A stretch of 64,000 nt of DNA from Flectonema sp. DT1601. Lineage: Eukaryota > Euglenozoa > Diplonemea > Diplonemida > Diplonemidae. The notes beneath the pieces are model-generated. The model saw only the letters and a program-made list of their open reading frames with translations, did no database searches and had not been told where the DNA came from. The stretch is taken from assembly GCA_964019425.1 (NCBI GenBank), contig OZ025795.1:562001-626000 (forward strand), given 5' to 3'. The first letter of the stretch is position 1; the number at the start of each line of letters is the position of its first letter. The translations under genes and the position numbers were made by a program. Of the stretch, positions 33,401-40,162 are shown piece by piece.

Positions 33401-34563
33401 GACGTTGTTTATCGTGTACTCTAAAAGACTTCTTTGTCGAAGCGATATACTTAGAGGATGAGTACAAGTTCTCTCCAAGTGGAGTATACAAAGCACCAGA
33501 TGATGGTAATTATGAAAGCTATATTGAATATATAAAAAGTCTTCCGCAATCACAAGCTCCAGAAGTTTTTGGTCTTCACGAAAACGCAGACATCACCAGA
33601 GAGGAGTTTGAGACTACTCGACTGTTAGAAGCTGTTTCTTTAACACTTCCAAGGGAAGGTGGAGGTTCAGGGGGTTCAGAAGATCCAAAAATGGTTGTTT
33701 TGGGAGTGGCTAAGCAAATGAAAGAATCTCTGCCGGCTGAATTCGATCTCGAAGCTCTCCTTAAGAAATACCCAACAGACTATAAACAATCAATGAACAC
33801 CGTATTATTTCAAGAATGTGTGAGGTTTAATCGTTTAGTTGCTGTTCTTCACAGCACTCTCGGAGTTCTTCAAAAGGCAATCAGAGGAGAAGTTGTAATG
33901 AGCGGGGAGTTGGAATCAGTGTACACTGCTATAAGAGAAAACAAAGTACCGGTACTTTGGAAAAAGAAATCGTATCCATCCTTGAAACCTCTCGGAAGTT
34001 ATATTGAAGATCTCGTCAGAAGATTAAACTTTTTAGGTGATTGGTTTAAGGATGCAGCTCCACCTCTGTTTTGGCTTCCAGGATTCTTCTTCCCACAAGC
34101 ATTCTTAGCTGGAGTGATGCAGAATTACGCCAGGAGACAAGCATTAGAAATTGATAAGTTAGATTGGGATTTCAAAGTAGAGCACATCGATCCAAATGGT
34201 AAACACGAACCTCCAGAGATAGGAACACTAGTTTATGGTTTATATATGCAAGGTGCTGGGTTCGATCCCGACGCTGGCTTTATAATTGAATCGAAACCGA
34301 AGGAAAACTTTCAACCATTTCCAGTCATGTACATCAAGCCTGTTATGTCAAATGCAACTTCTTGGAAAAGTTTTCCAGAGTCGACGTATAAATGTCCAGT
34401 TTACAGAACAACAGACCGACGTGGGATACTTATGACTACAGGTCATTGTACTAATTATGTTATGCCTTGGTATATTCCTATAGAGACAACCACATTTCCT
34501 GTTAAACCACCTGAGTATTGGGTTAAGAGGGGAACTGCATTGTTCTGCACTCTACCATATTAA
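21466..34563 (+). CDS. Axonemal inner-arm dynein heavy chain (DNAH1/3/7/12 class)
   Basis: The product is 4,365 residues in one uninterrupted exon. The ATG at 21466 follows the acceptor at 21445; a GTG at 21454 is in frame but less likely. The N-terminal 190 residues are low-complexity. A Tudor/agenet-like barrel may lie at about 265-305 (WKSCKVLDYN, YFVDWGNDGKRKWV). The tail and linker follow. P-loops mark the motor ring: AAA1 GPAGTGKTE at about 1,628, AAA2 GYSLGGKS at about 1,911, AAA3 GDTGTGKT at about 2,282 and AAA4 GVGGSGRQS at about 2,634. The coiled-coil stalk and microtubule-binding domain span about 2,885-3,190, then AAA5, AAA6 and a C-terminal domain ending CPVYRT, TTGHCTNYV and WVKRGTALFCTLPY. 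That ending and the length fit single-headed inner-arm chains. It drives flagellar bending. All four P-loops are intact, so the chain is probably functional. The organism is therefore flagellated. Confidence 0.97.
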   Translation: MSFLDRDIADLVAPIPEDVLEGKTGREKVETEKGYRAYVRLKNQEEHLSEQAYLKTAKAEQYIPRPPRRVPAVQSTQPVRINIPGVLKGMKSKTGSTNSSNQRIAQRLTRGYEGGKASPKSNQDTITLNETSETEVNNNTKSTLLTATSSSSKRKEIPNKAKSPTESIACLYTPSANIRSQTRNDKIACPSFTKSYRNTVPPPLPGPDMSLDCKGMKGIDPLESHFLPLEEFDNSELEPCNPEDWIIMGRVDGCEGTPATSRYYNQNTNTEGEWKSCKVLDYNTEEDTYFVDWGNDGKRKWVKRLNLIFDSEDKDQWNERYNQACRLRDQAEAQTRLHLFVTGMPDEWITPINEEQVDRILSLVASEFPVAHLSVIEKSIKEMRETYSFGLKNAVFNYKFRDPKEGRRLEFLNLPTVDEPKIPELNLLLGTVETPSPNYLYSRNYIEENLFFTHHLLYGTIFSIIGRWGQFSSSLLCDVAMKGITLPCELEEFKNRQSTTVSKASERLQDDWSVNTTATILNDLDDHFNFYEDDAERYRNSRMCRFFRMINLIMSYQLRALILQSISSYTEFLVQYRVNLPETYQDDDDLLDEEPSDKAERERKLAFFASKEEALQKETDQPPADDKSKQAKTGKSEEEEEQQAEEMEKPTQNQTAQADVCLIRLSLEIDEEKEQRGFNERILNICREVNGNQPLFVVKLISNSDAVIYDPLLEEVEDAVKSVYEGFFNETQDILGVGDKLFPLLNLKPFELASVSRSELPVDLIHRLMSENKKGPKQLLSLYETFEYLLKIDIDIFIEEFEATNPTLLDFEGQLEQLQIDIDRIQRRSLNEVSFELIKVECYDIKRSLIRKTQDIATALQQLLGKQTRNKCQRCSEEYSQTYLAIQAPVETPEELHTLKLEADKVPLKVDKLKHVFATVTDANFLLAKHGFSVDDNDFELYWKTYGWPKKVQQVLEDSEFKYKENRHRFINQLREDTEDLTREVQELQTQVDKCSRWSAENQLEEYFVQVQKLRSQIDECGDKMQKYNNREDLFNMPNTPWHIKELRSSFEPYEQLWTIVNLVSSRFELWNMRPFENLQPDEVETSVLQWGKTLQQLTRKLKDEGPLQIATKFYEQVKAFQPLLPLIHALRHPGLQAKHWREIAAMVGKQERDLKPMEQDKFTLRHLTTNFDLLTHLNKIEEVSDRAEKQHKLDKQLADMKAEWTHVQYQLEPHGETFVLKEVDDIQAKLDDHIVKTQTMLGSQHAKEIKEQVERWEKRLLLLQSIQDEWLKCQQSWAYLDPIFSASDIQRALPGAYQSFSKVDKVWGEVMESTKKNPSVLIKAEDEDLLRRFQKANGLLEEILKKLYDFLETKRMTFPRFYFISNDALLEILSESQEPTRVQKYLSKCFEGVKELRFRENLDIDMMMSPEGEKVHFVKSLNPSDCNSQVELWLAKVEETMQESIRDHLRRSIDDYITKTADGNEREGRVKWILEWPGQVVLAISCLYWTRETEEALITDGNSGLHKYALRCDEQKQDLVNCVRGKLSRVERATIQALLVIEVHNQVITNEIRDKGVSEVNTFDWQAQLRYYWEDSHLWVKQTNAILPYGYEYLGNTGRLVITPLTDRCYRTLTGALHLNYGGAPEGPAGTGKTETVKDLSKALAKHCVVYNCSDQCDYKMMGALFKGLAQAGSWACLDEFNRIEIQVLSVIAQQIATIQTAVAEGRVGGEFTFESVSIKLRHGSSVFITMNPGYAGRAELPDNLKALFRPVAMMVPDYRLIGEISLFSCGFLEASALSTKIVTTYKLCSESLSSQSHYDYGMRAVKTVLNAAGRLKQQYPDDNEAILILRSIKDVNLPKFLAQDVPLFQNILGDLFPGVVLEPPDYEDYTKAIFAACDGYNLQCTDYFKCKVFECMEMINVRHGLMVVGYSLGGKSQILKVLAHSNTSLHAQGLPKVKPENKTHIYAINPKAITMGQLYGQMDMSGDWNDGILARTFRTLAEQTTPDRKWIVLDGPVDAIWIENMNTVLDDNKKLCLVNGDIISMADTMNMIFEVQDLLVASPATVSRCGMIYVEPETLGWVCLFKSWMNTLPEGLCENTEAKQTMTTLVESFVDQALYFVKHNCKRLVSMSDSCLLVQLLKLWYASFSDFREDENTGKKPYLKFDESEIQKQLEGWFIFAVTWSIGGSLDLKGRISFDKWFKEELGVDEEKKKKKEKKTDGDKESYKFAIQIPDKRTLFDFVFVNDGLRFVDWLDTLSEFKIPEEAHYHQLIIPTTDTARYSYLLRLGIDNNLPILFVGDTGTGKTILVKDMLTNVIDKDQFQSLCVQFSAQTTANQVQGIIDSKVDKRRKGVYGPPIGKRMCIFIDDLNMPQQEEYGAQPPIEILRQWMDYNGWYEHKKDSVDFRELQDVLFLGAMGPAGGGRSEISQRLQRHYNTISFPPFDDYTMKKIFTTLAEWIVTRPGFSPVLHGVVGGIVQASVDVYNTICDKLLPTPEKSHYTFNLRDISKVFQGISLGSPQRVKDATELQRLWVHECYRVFHDRLVVEEDRQWFKSLIATTLKSTFKTEFDQIIPSLPLVYADFMQQNIDDRIYEEISDLESARKQLQDYLSLYNHTAKKQMDLVVFTYVLEHVARISRVIKLPFGHCLLIGVGGSGRQSCTRLAAHIAEYKCVQPQVTKGFNRVDWLDNLRIFLKGAGIKSESTVYLLSDTQIVEEEFLEDVCNVLNTGEVPSLMQPEDIDAIYEALRQQARDAGFEWHTREHVFRYFVERCRCLCHIVMAFSPVGSTLRTRLRKFPSLVNCSTIDWFTEWPKEGLATVASTVLDEIQIPEDQRTALVRCCVRMQSDTAVMCAKYLEEARMHCYVTPTSYLELLSTFKSLLSKMTSGISGSKHRYDHGLDTLKRTEEEVEDKQQALELLKPHLKTTMAETQEAEVEIAREKEEAGEIRKVVAQEEEETSKKESEARSIEEHCQTELSEALPALHKAMEAVRNIDKGQLTLIKAMGQPPEGIKMIMSGVCIMLGETVRARKDATGKMQNELDLYWDVCKKKVLCDLTKFQSTMIGFAEKIEREEEKGIEQRIDMIQKNYLKKKEFCDMKVVEKLSGSLVGIVQWLTASELFYRVNRKVKPMKAQLESAQSDLAVAQSDLKKKRDALKQVDDRLDALQRDLDEKKRRGQELKEQYEDTSAKLERALKLVKGLAGEKIRYIEESTRLGDEFANLIGDVILGAGQVAYLGPFTSKYRTELLDLWINMCKENNIQGTPQFSLEKFLGDPLKIQQWKMASLPADSFSIDNAVMMTSSKRWSLLIDPQMQANNFIRNLERDNRLTCIRPESDKGYLKTLEVAIRSGTPVLMENIGEELDPVLEPLLLKQLFRDGSGWCVLLNDTAVEYNDRFRLYITTKMPRPHYKPEVSTKVSVLAFMITPAGLTDQLLTKVVSFEEKELDDKKKKAVEQSARCRQTLKEIEDDILHKLTSAATPDELLGSEDVIKTLDYSQKTSEEVKNKMQDIQLVEQRFEKVQQAFLPVAIPSSAMFFCIEQLSNIDPMYQYSLQFYLDLFQKSMVGSKDADGSDGRDDNVTRAARINEHFTNALYRNICRSLFAKDRLLLSFTLSIRLNELDVGDLQFIITGGLGDTSSMPPTPSWLSETIWKTIYKTETQIAGAFKTLTHSFTIPEVEQYWKVLYNHATPQDLLVPGSELFSAIPEEYGQVTDLQKLMILRALRPDKIVPAVTQYVKNDPKLGENFTDPPIFNLEEIYRECPDPWTPMIFVLSPGADPNTELNMLAEKEGKLTNFKKLSLGQGQDKHAKDAMYKAKGDGSWVLLQNCHLYSDWMPEMQRLIEQYSDENVRDDPKTLNPGFRLWLTSMPSAKFPPAVLQNGIKMVLEPPKGLRSNLLRSYTSDPINSSQFFNGCTKPAEWKKLLFGLCFFHSLIQERRSFGPLGWNIPYEFNDTDLRISIRQLQMFINEGQGEIPIEALNYLTSECNYGGRVTDDRDRRCLSCTLKDFFVEAIYLEDEYKFSPSGVYKAPDDGNYESYIEYIKSLPQSQAPEVFGLHENADITREEFETTRLLEAVSLTLPREGGGSGGSEDPKMVVLGVAKQMKESLPAEFDLEALLKKYPTDYKQSMNTVLFQECVRFNRLVAVLHSTLGVLQKAIRGEVVMSGELESVYTAIRENKVPVLWKKKSYPSLKPLGSYIEDLVRRLNFLGDWFKDAAPPLFWLPGFFFPQAFLAGVMQNYARRQALEIDKLDWDFKVEHIDPNGKHEPPEIGTLVYGLYMQGAGFDPDAGFIIESKPKENFQPFPVMYIKPVMSNATSWKSFPESTYKCPVYRTTDRRGILMTTGHCTNYVMPWYIPIETTTFPVKPPEYWVKRGTALFCTLPY

Positions 34564-35040
34564 TTTGTTACACTTTATTTTTTATATTTTGTTTTTTTAG
34601 GATGTCGTTTCTGCGATCGTCCGGATTTCTTTTTTTTTCTTTCTTAAAATGATTCCTCTAAATCCAATGATTTGTGTAAGTGAGAAAAAATATTATCCCG
34701 TTTTCCCCCTTTTTATTCAAAAAAAAAAAAAAAAATTTAAAATTAAAAATTAAATACAACTCCCTTTTCCTTCCTTTTTGATGATTAACTACATTTATTC
34801 CTATCTCTTTTCCTCACCACCATCCAATGTCCCCTTACAAAATATTATTATGTTTCTGTGAATGGATGTTGCTTTGTTTTTTTTAATTGTTTGATATTAA
34901 TTTCTTAAATCCAAATCAGGCAGTTCATCACCATGCGGAGATAATCTTCTCTCTCAATCGCAATAATTTAGTATAAAAAAAAAAGTTTAGTAAAAAAAAA
35001 ATACTCAAATTACTTTGTAAGATCTTATTATTATTTAAAA
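34564..35040. other. Intergenic region
   Basis: AT-rich spacer of 477 bases with T and A runs. Several AG acceptors after T tracts are possible: one at about 34600, one near 34919 (CCAAATCAG) and one near 34971. No ORF with a recognisable domain and no RNA gene is seen. Confidence 0.5.
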
Positions 35041-35286
35041 ATGGAATGGTTATTCGGAAAGAAAGAATCAGAACCCGTAAAGAAGGTTCCAACGTGTAAA
35101 ATTTGCTGCGCATGTCCGGAAACCAAATCTGTAAGAGACGACTGCGTTATCAGAAGAGGAGAAGAGAATTGTGCTGAATTTGTAGAGGCTCACTTGAGAT
35201 GTTTAGTTGCTGAGGGTTTTGATGAACAGAAAGTTGATGGCATGAGAACTCAATACTACAAAAGGGTTGCTGAGATGAAAAACTAA
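35041..35286 (+). CDS. COX17: COX17 copper chaperone
   Basis: The product is 81 residues, close to the usual COX17 length of about 60-75. The core KICCACPETKSVRDDC and RRGEENCAEFVEAHLRC carries the copper-binding Cys pair (Cys22-Cys23) and a twin CX9C motif (C25-x9-C35 and C44-x9-C54), which forms the helical hairpin oxidised by Mia40 in the intermembrane space. The protein delivers copper to SCO1 and COX11 for assembly of cytochrome c oxidase. The N-terminal extension (MEWLFGKKESEPVKK) replaces the short leader seen in animals. Its presence implies an aerobic mitochondrion with cytochrome oxidase. Confidence 0.95.
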   Translation: MEWLFGKKESEPVKKVPTCKICCACPETKSVRDDCVIRRGEENCAEFVEAHLRCLVAEGFDEQKVDGMRTQYYKRVAEMKN

Positions 35287-35636
35287 TAAACTTAACTGTG
35301 AAATAAATTCACTCGCCTCTCTTATGTATTCAAGCGGACAAATACAAACAGAGACCCAGTCTTTCTATCGATGGTATCTAAAAAGGGAAGTGGGTGTTAT
35401 GTTTGTGTAGAACGATCGTGTTGTTATTTTCTCTGATGAGAACCAACTCCAAAAAGGAAGACAGAAAGGTGTTCAAAAACTAATGTCATCCGTCAGTCTA
35501 GTGAGTTGTGTGTTCTCATTTTGTACAATAATTCTTTTATCTCAGATCATAGTAATCGTATGAGAGTAGGTCATCTATTAGAGTTGTTAGTACTATTTAA
35601 TTAATCGACATTCTTACATCAGGTGGGTACATAAAC
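35287..35636. other. Intergenic region
   Basis: Spacer of 350 bases, less homopolymer-rich than the others. TTCTTACATCAG ends at 35622, 14 bases before the next ATG, and is the likely acceptor. No gene is seen. Confidence 0.5.
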
Positions 35637-37304
35637 ATGTCAGTGAAGTCAAACGATTCAGCTGCCGAGGTGTTGGTTCAGCCGCCAACACCAGCTGGAC
35701 AGTCTCCAGTAGCTGCAGCAGAAAAGGTCCCAGAGATGAGAAAAGAAAATGAGGATGCGACTCCAGCAGAAGCAGCACCTCCTCAGAGATCTGCTTCACC
35801 TACTTTAAGATCTCCTCTTCACAGTCCTGGAATGAAGCCCAACTCTCCTCATGGAAGTCCAATTATGTCAGCCACTGTTTCTTCACAAAGACAAAGTCCA
35901 ATGTTCTCACCGTCAGTTAGGGAAGCTTCTCCTTCACTCTCACCTCACAGCAGGTCTGGACCATCACCTGTTGCTGTACCTGGTGTTCCTCATTCTCCTT
36001 CTGGTGGGTTGTCACCACAAAGGTCACCGCAAAAGTCACCAATTCGTGTTGTGAAATCACCAAACTTGTCGCCAAGGCAATCACCAAGGCAATCACCAAG
36101 GCAATCGCCAAGGCAATCGCCAAGGCAATCACCAAGGCAATCTCCAATGCAACAAATGTCGTCATCATTTCGGGGACCTGTTCAACAACCTCACAGTCCG
36201 ATGGTAGTCGCAGCTGTTAGAACTCCAGTTGACAGCCCTGCTATGTCTCCAACTCTGAGAAGTAACAATCAAGTATCAGCATCACCTATTCATAAACCAA
36301 GACGTGGATCAGTTCTCTCTCAAGGTCATATGTCAGAAAGCTCATCGACAGCAATGATCGCAAACATTGTAAAGGAAAGGGAAGCAGCATCAGCTAGAAA
36401 TCGTATGGCAAGCTCTGGAGCACACCAGAACGAATTAGAAACACTACACGAAGAGACGATGAAAGAAGTCATCGCTTTGGAAGAAACTGTTGCGAGTCTT
36501 CAACACGAAGCAGCTTCTCTTGGTGGTGGTGGTTACGAGGAACGCGTGGCGAGTGGATCAGTTCCACCGAGTAGCGCAGTAAATACTCCAATCGTAGCCT
36601 ATCAGTCTATTCCTATTGTCATCGAAGCCGCTTCAAGAGATGAAGTAGAAGAACTTCGCAAACGTGTTGCAGACCTTCAGTCTCGCAATGAGTCTCTCGA
36701 GCGTCTTCTCCAATCACACAGTAGTGAAGATAAAGCAAAGATAAAAGTTCTTCAAAACGACGCTTCACTCAGAGTAAGGAAGTTGAAAGAAATCGAAGTA
36801 TCATTAAAGAAAGTCAGAACACAATTACGGACAAAACAAAACGAAATAAAGAGACTCAGTACTGCTCTTGATGGAAAACCAAAAGAAATAATTGTTGAAA
36901 AAGTAATTCGAGTTGACAGTCAGGGACCTCCAACACAGGGACAGCCAATGCAGTACCAATCTCCTCCTTCGTATGGTATGAGGGATTGTGGATACCCTGT
37001 TTCGAACTATTCAGCTTCACCAGAGTCATATCACAGACGGGGGAGTAGCCCTATGGCTCGACCAACACCAGCATCCCCTCTCGAGCCTGTTATTGATTAT
37101 GGACTTGTGATTCCACCTGGAATGTTTAATATCAAATCTCAGTCAGATGCGGACCTCATCGCCAAGCATCTAGTCGCACGAGCACAAGTCCGATCATCTG
37201 TTCCTCGTTTAGGAAGTCCCGACGAAGCAACTAAAGCTGCTGCCACAATTCTGTATGACTATGCTCTTTCTCCAAGAGCTTCTAGTCTACGAAGAGTTCG
37301 TTAA
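35637..37304 (+). CDS. Ser/Pro-rich protein with SPRQ repeats and coiled coil
   Basis: The product is 555 residues and I do not recognise the family. Residues 15-240 are very rich in Ser-Pro and Thr-Pro dipeptides, potential sites of proline-directed kinases, and are probably disordered. At about residues 143-170 a minisatellite of 12-base units encodes six SPRQ repeats plus an SPMQ variant. Residues about 245-295 and 335-415 are predicted coiled coils (heptads in ELETLHEETMKEVIALEETV and VEELRKRVADLQSRNESLERL). A Pro/Tyr-rich linker follows, and residues about 490-555 hold a more ordered segment (IDYGLVIPPGMF, then SDADLIAKHLVARAQV). The layout suits a phosphorylated cytoskeletal or microtubule-associated scaffold, but that is inference. 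Confidence 0.8.
   Translation: MSVKSNDSAAEVLVQPPTPAGQSPVAAAEKVPEMRKENEDATPAEAAPPQRSASPTLRSPLHSPGMKPNSPHGSPIMSATVSSQRQSPMFSPSVREASPSLSPHSRSGPSPVAVPGVPHSPSGGLSPQRSPQKSPIRVVKSPNLSPRQSPRQSPRQSPRQSPRQSPRQSPMQQMSSSFRGPVQQPHSPMVVAAVRTPVDSPAMSPTLRSNNQVSASPIHKPRRGSVLSQGHMSESSSTAMIANIVKEREAASARNRMASSGAHQNELETLHEETMKEVIALEETVASLQHEAASLGGGGYEERVASGSVPPSSAVNTPIVAYQSIPIVIEAASRDEVEELRKRVADLQSRNESLERLLQSHSSEDKAKIKVLQNDASLRVRKLKEIEVSLKKVRTQLRTKQNEIKRLSTALDGKPKEIIVEKVIRVDSQGPPTQGQPMQYQSPPSYGMRDCGYPVSNYSASPESYHRRGSSPMARPTPASPLEPVIDYGLVIPPGMFNIKSQSDADLIAKHLVARAQVRSSVPRLGSPDEATKAAATILYDYALSPRASSLRRVR
36064..36147 (+). repeat. 12-base minisatellite inside coding region (SPRQ units)
   Basis: About six tandem copies of a TCACCAAGGCAA-type unit with A/G changes at one wobble position (TCACCA versus TCGCCA). 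Each unit is four codons, so length change keeps the frame. Confidence 0.85.
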
Positions 37305-38489
37305 AATAGTAATCCCGTCTGTGTGACTCGTCTTGCTAAGCGAAAACCCAGAACAGCTCTCAGTGAAAGTACTGTTTTAATATTATAAGGGACCGTAGGC
37401 GATTCACTCGACTTCCATTCCATCTTTTTTTTATGAAATCATAAGTTGCTACTAAGTCGATTCTTTAATTAGGGTTCGATGCTATAGCGCCGGTGAATTG
37501 TCCTTTTTTTTTTTTTTTTTTTTTTTTGCGGTATTCATTCGGTGTGTTTTTAAACACGTTTTTAAGACAGGGACAGCCAGATACCTGACTTTAAGCGGTT
37601 ACATGTTCGCGTCGCAGAAACCACTTCGACCCTTTATAAAAGAATATTATCGGAAAATCGATTTCGTATTTTTGGTTAGTTTACTTTCTCTTTGATCTTC
37701 ACATGCGAGTTTTTTTTTCTTTCCTTCCCAATTACTCTCCTCGATTTCAGTTTTTTTTAGCCACCTAAAAGCGTATCATGTTACCCTTTATGTAACTACC
37801 TGTTGTTGAGAGAATTCCACATGCCATGATAAATCAGAAACTACGTATTCCACAAGTGTATTATGGAACAGCAGAGCAATTGTGTTTTTATAATTTTTAT
37901 TTTTTTATATTTTAATTAAGTGCACTTTTTTTATAATAAACTCATATTCTACCTGTTGTTGAGAGAATTCCACATGCCATGATAAATCAGATCTATTAAT
38001 AAACTGGAATGAAGTCCCTTGGAACTTACTGATGAAGGCCTAAGAGGGACAAGTAGTATAAGATTAAGGCCTGAAACTACGTATTCCGCAGTGTATTATG
38101 GAACAGCAGAACAATTGTGTTTTTATGATGTTTCTTTTTTTTATAATAAACTCATGTTCTACCTGCTTGTTGAGAGAATATCACATGCCGATGTGAATTT
38201 GTTATGTAAAGCGAGATTGATATGTCGGAAAAGGTTTGTGCGGTCATTCCTAATCTGATGTCTTTTTTCTTTTTTTTTTTTAAAAAAAAGAAGGAAGAAA
38301 TAATGATATAAATAATGAAACGAAAGCTGATTTGTAACCTGTAACCCAATAACGAAAAAGAAAAAAAAAAAAAAAGAAGAAGAAAAAAACAACCCTTTAA
38401 TTAATGAGTAAGATTAAGTGATATATTGCGATGAGAGATATTAAATTTTATATAGCAATTCTCATCAGGGATATCTTTCTGCTATCAAA
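37305..38489. other. Long intergenic region holding duplicated repeats
   Basis: This region of 1,185 bases has a T run of about 24 at 37503, the tandemly duplicated repeat described separately (37796-38191), then A/T runs. CTCATCAG ends at 38468, 21 bases before the RING gene. Short open frames here (37498-37695, 38019-38258) run through T tracts or repeats and show no domain. Confidence 0.55.
37796..38191 (+). repeat. Tandemly duplicated copies of the dispersed intergenic repeat
   Basis: The string CTACCTGTTGTTGAGAGAAT, followed by TCCACATGCCATGATAAATCAG, occurs at 37796 and 37949, and in a variant form at 38159. Between these lie two copies of AAACTACGTATTCC, GTGTATTATGGAACAGCAG and CAATTGTGTTTTTAT (37838-37892 and 38073-38128). 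Both are followed by a T run and ATAATAAACTCAT (37926 and 38136). The second unit has an extra piece (38043-38072) that is shared with 10242-10275. Spacings of about 153 and 210 bases show unequal units. No coding capacity or terminal repeats of a known transposon class are visible. Confidence 0.75.
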
Positions 38490-39493
38490 ATGGGTGATGA
38501 TCTGACTGAGGATGACGAAACAGAGTTATCCTTTAACGAAGGAGACGTCAATAGCAACGTCAACAATGATGACTCAGAAACCATTACTGTAATAGTTGAT
38601 GGTGATATCTCTCACAGAAGCAACAGCAAACCAAAAACTAATACCTGTCCCAACGCTCCAGACAACGACACCGATTCGCAAGATAGCCGGGCAGGAGACG
38701 TATGCGATGACTGTTTTTATCCTGTTTTTTTTTTTTTTTTTTTAATTTTATACTTTAAAATAAACAATTACACAAACAGGAATGTTCCCTCTGCCTTGAA
38801 GTTAAAATAAATCGTGGGAATGCGGTTTGTACTCTTGATCCTTGCAAACATGAGTTTCACACATCGTGTATGTATACATATTTTGAGAAGTGTTTTAGTA
38901 AAGGCTGTCCACTGTGTCGAAGGAACATCGTATCTCTAGTGAAAGGAGGAGGAGAGCGTGTGGCAGCAACTGAGTTGAGAGCGATGTACAGGCAACGGTG
39001 TTATGATATCAGTTTTTATGCGAATGGAAGAAATTCAAATGCATTCTCGTATCTTGGAGAGACAATTGATGTCGATGCTGATGTTGTTGTTGACGAGGCT
39101 GGTAATGCGAAGTTCACATGTCAAGTTCCAACAGTAAAGATTCAGTTACTGAATAGTGATCACTTACCACAGACAGCTCACACGGATATTATAATCGTCA
39201 CAATCGCTACTAACGGTGAAGGTATATTTCCAGATGCCTCCATGATGGTTGATGGAGTTGCTGTCTTCGATAACATCCGTCTTGACGCCTCATTCCCTGG
39301 CCTAGTCACGTTAAAGTTCATGGTGACAGCACCAGGACTTAACGTGCATAGAAAATCACTCTTTGCTGGGGTTAACATTGTTCAAAGACCATTTTGGAGG
39401 TTTACCGTTTTTGAGATAAGTTGTTTTATTGGATTACTTATTGTGGTAGTTCTAACTACCCTCAGCATCATCTCTTTCACTACCGGAATGTGA
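38490..39493 (+). CDS. RING-H2 E3 ubiquitin ligase with C-terminal membrane anchor (two exons)
   Basis: Exon 1 is 38490-38699 and exon 2 is 38780-39493, joined in phase 0 to give 307 residues. Splicing is required to make the RING domain: exon 2 opens with ECSLCLEV. The zinc ligands are C72, C75, C92, H94, H97, C100, C113 and C116 (DPCKHEFHTSC, then GCPLC), the RING-H2 pattern that recruits E2 enzymes. Exon 1 encodes an acidic, Asn/Asp-rich, probably disordered N-terminus. Residues about 145-280 are beta-rich (VDADVVVDEAG, KIQLLNSDH, TDIIIVTIA, LVTLKFMVTAPG), possibly an Ig-like sandwich. One hydrophobic helix (ISCFIGLLIVVVLTTLSIISF) ends the protein, so it is likely tail-anchored with the RING facing the cytosol. 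Substrate unknown. Confidence 0.85.
38700..38779 (+). other. Intron, 80 bases, phase 0
   Basis: It begins GTATGC and ends ACAAACAG, with a long T tract in its first half. Its removal places the first RING cysteines directly after exon 1 in frame. Donor and acceptor resemble those of the intron at 20806. Confidence 0.8.
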
Positions 39494-39887
39494 TTAGTGT
39501 TCTCTCTGTCTGTCGGTCGTCTCTATGAATTTTCTTTTTTTTCATTGTATTTACACTCAACTCGTTATTCATTATTTATCTGTTCTTTCGGAATCTGATA
39601 GCAACAAATATTAAAAAAATAATAATTTTATTTACACATGGTGACTACTAGGCTTTTCTTTTTATTTGTTTCTAAAATTAGAGTTTTTTCCTAAATTTAT
39701 TGTGCACCTCCTAAGCAATAATCCGTCAGGTTTTCGTCGTCTCTTGACTCTGATAAATAATTATTATTGTTTCTTTATTTCTTTTTAAATTTTTTAATCA
39801 TGTTCCAATCGCCAACCTGTTTCTACTGACTTGTCGCGGACTTTATTTTAAAAGATATTCACAGATTTAATAACTCGTGAGTAAGTT

Positions 39888-39919
<32 letters not shown>

Positions 39920-39923
39920 CAGA
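39494..39923. other. Intergenic region ending in a very long T tract and CAG
   Basis: AT-rich spacer of 430 bases. It ends with an almost pure T run of about 29 bases followed by CAG at 39922, the strongest acceptor-like signal in the window. The next ATG is one base after it. Confidence 0.6.
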
Positions 39924-40052
39924 ATGGGATCTGGGGCAGTGTACATTTGCCACAGTAAGATAACAAATCTAACACGTGTGACCATAAGCCACACTGAAAA
40001 GGACTTTTTGTGCCAACTAACCCCTGGGGGTGTAGCACATCCTGACACCTAA
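39924..40052 (+). CDS. Possible 42-residue microprotein behind a strong splice acceptor
   Basis: The frame encodes 42 residues, beginning MGSGAVYICHSKITNLTRV and ending LTPGGVAHPDT, closed by TAA. Its composition is ordinary, with no homopolymer-derived residues, unlike other short frames in the spacers. The ATG lies one base after the strongest T-tract/CAG acceptor in the window. A separate acceptor (TTTTTTAAGTCAG, ending 40101) precedes the next gene, which suggests that this is its own trans-spliced message and not just a leader ORF of the downstream gene. The alternating polar and hydrophobic pattern suggests beta strands. I recognise no family. It could also be an upstream ORF, or a fragment of a larger lost gene. 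Confidence 0.4.
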   Translation: MGSGAVYICHSKITNLTRVTISHTEKDFLCQLTPGGVAHPDT

Positions 40053-40162
40053 TTAAGTTTAACTGTCTTTTTGATGTTATTTTTCTCATTTTTTAAGTCA
40101 GGACTGGGTTGGGGGCGGGGGAAAGAACTTTAAAAAAAGACAAAAAAAAAAAAAAAAAAAAC

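Noticed and set aside
36064-36147. CRISPR-like direct repeats
   Set aside because: The units are contiguous 12-base coding repeats without spacers, in a eukaryotic gene.
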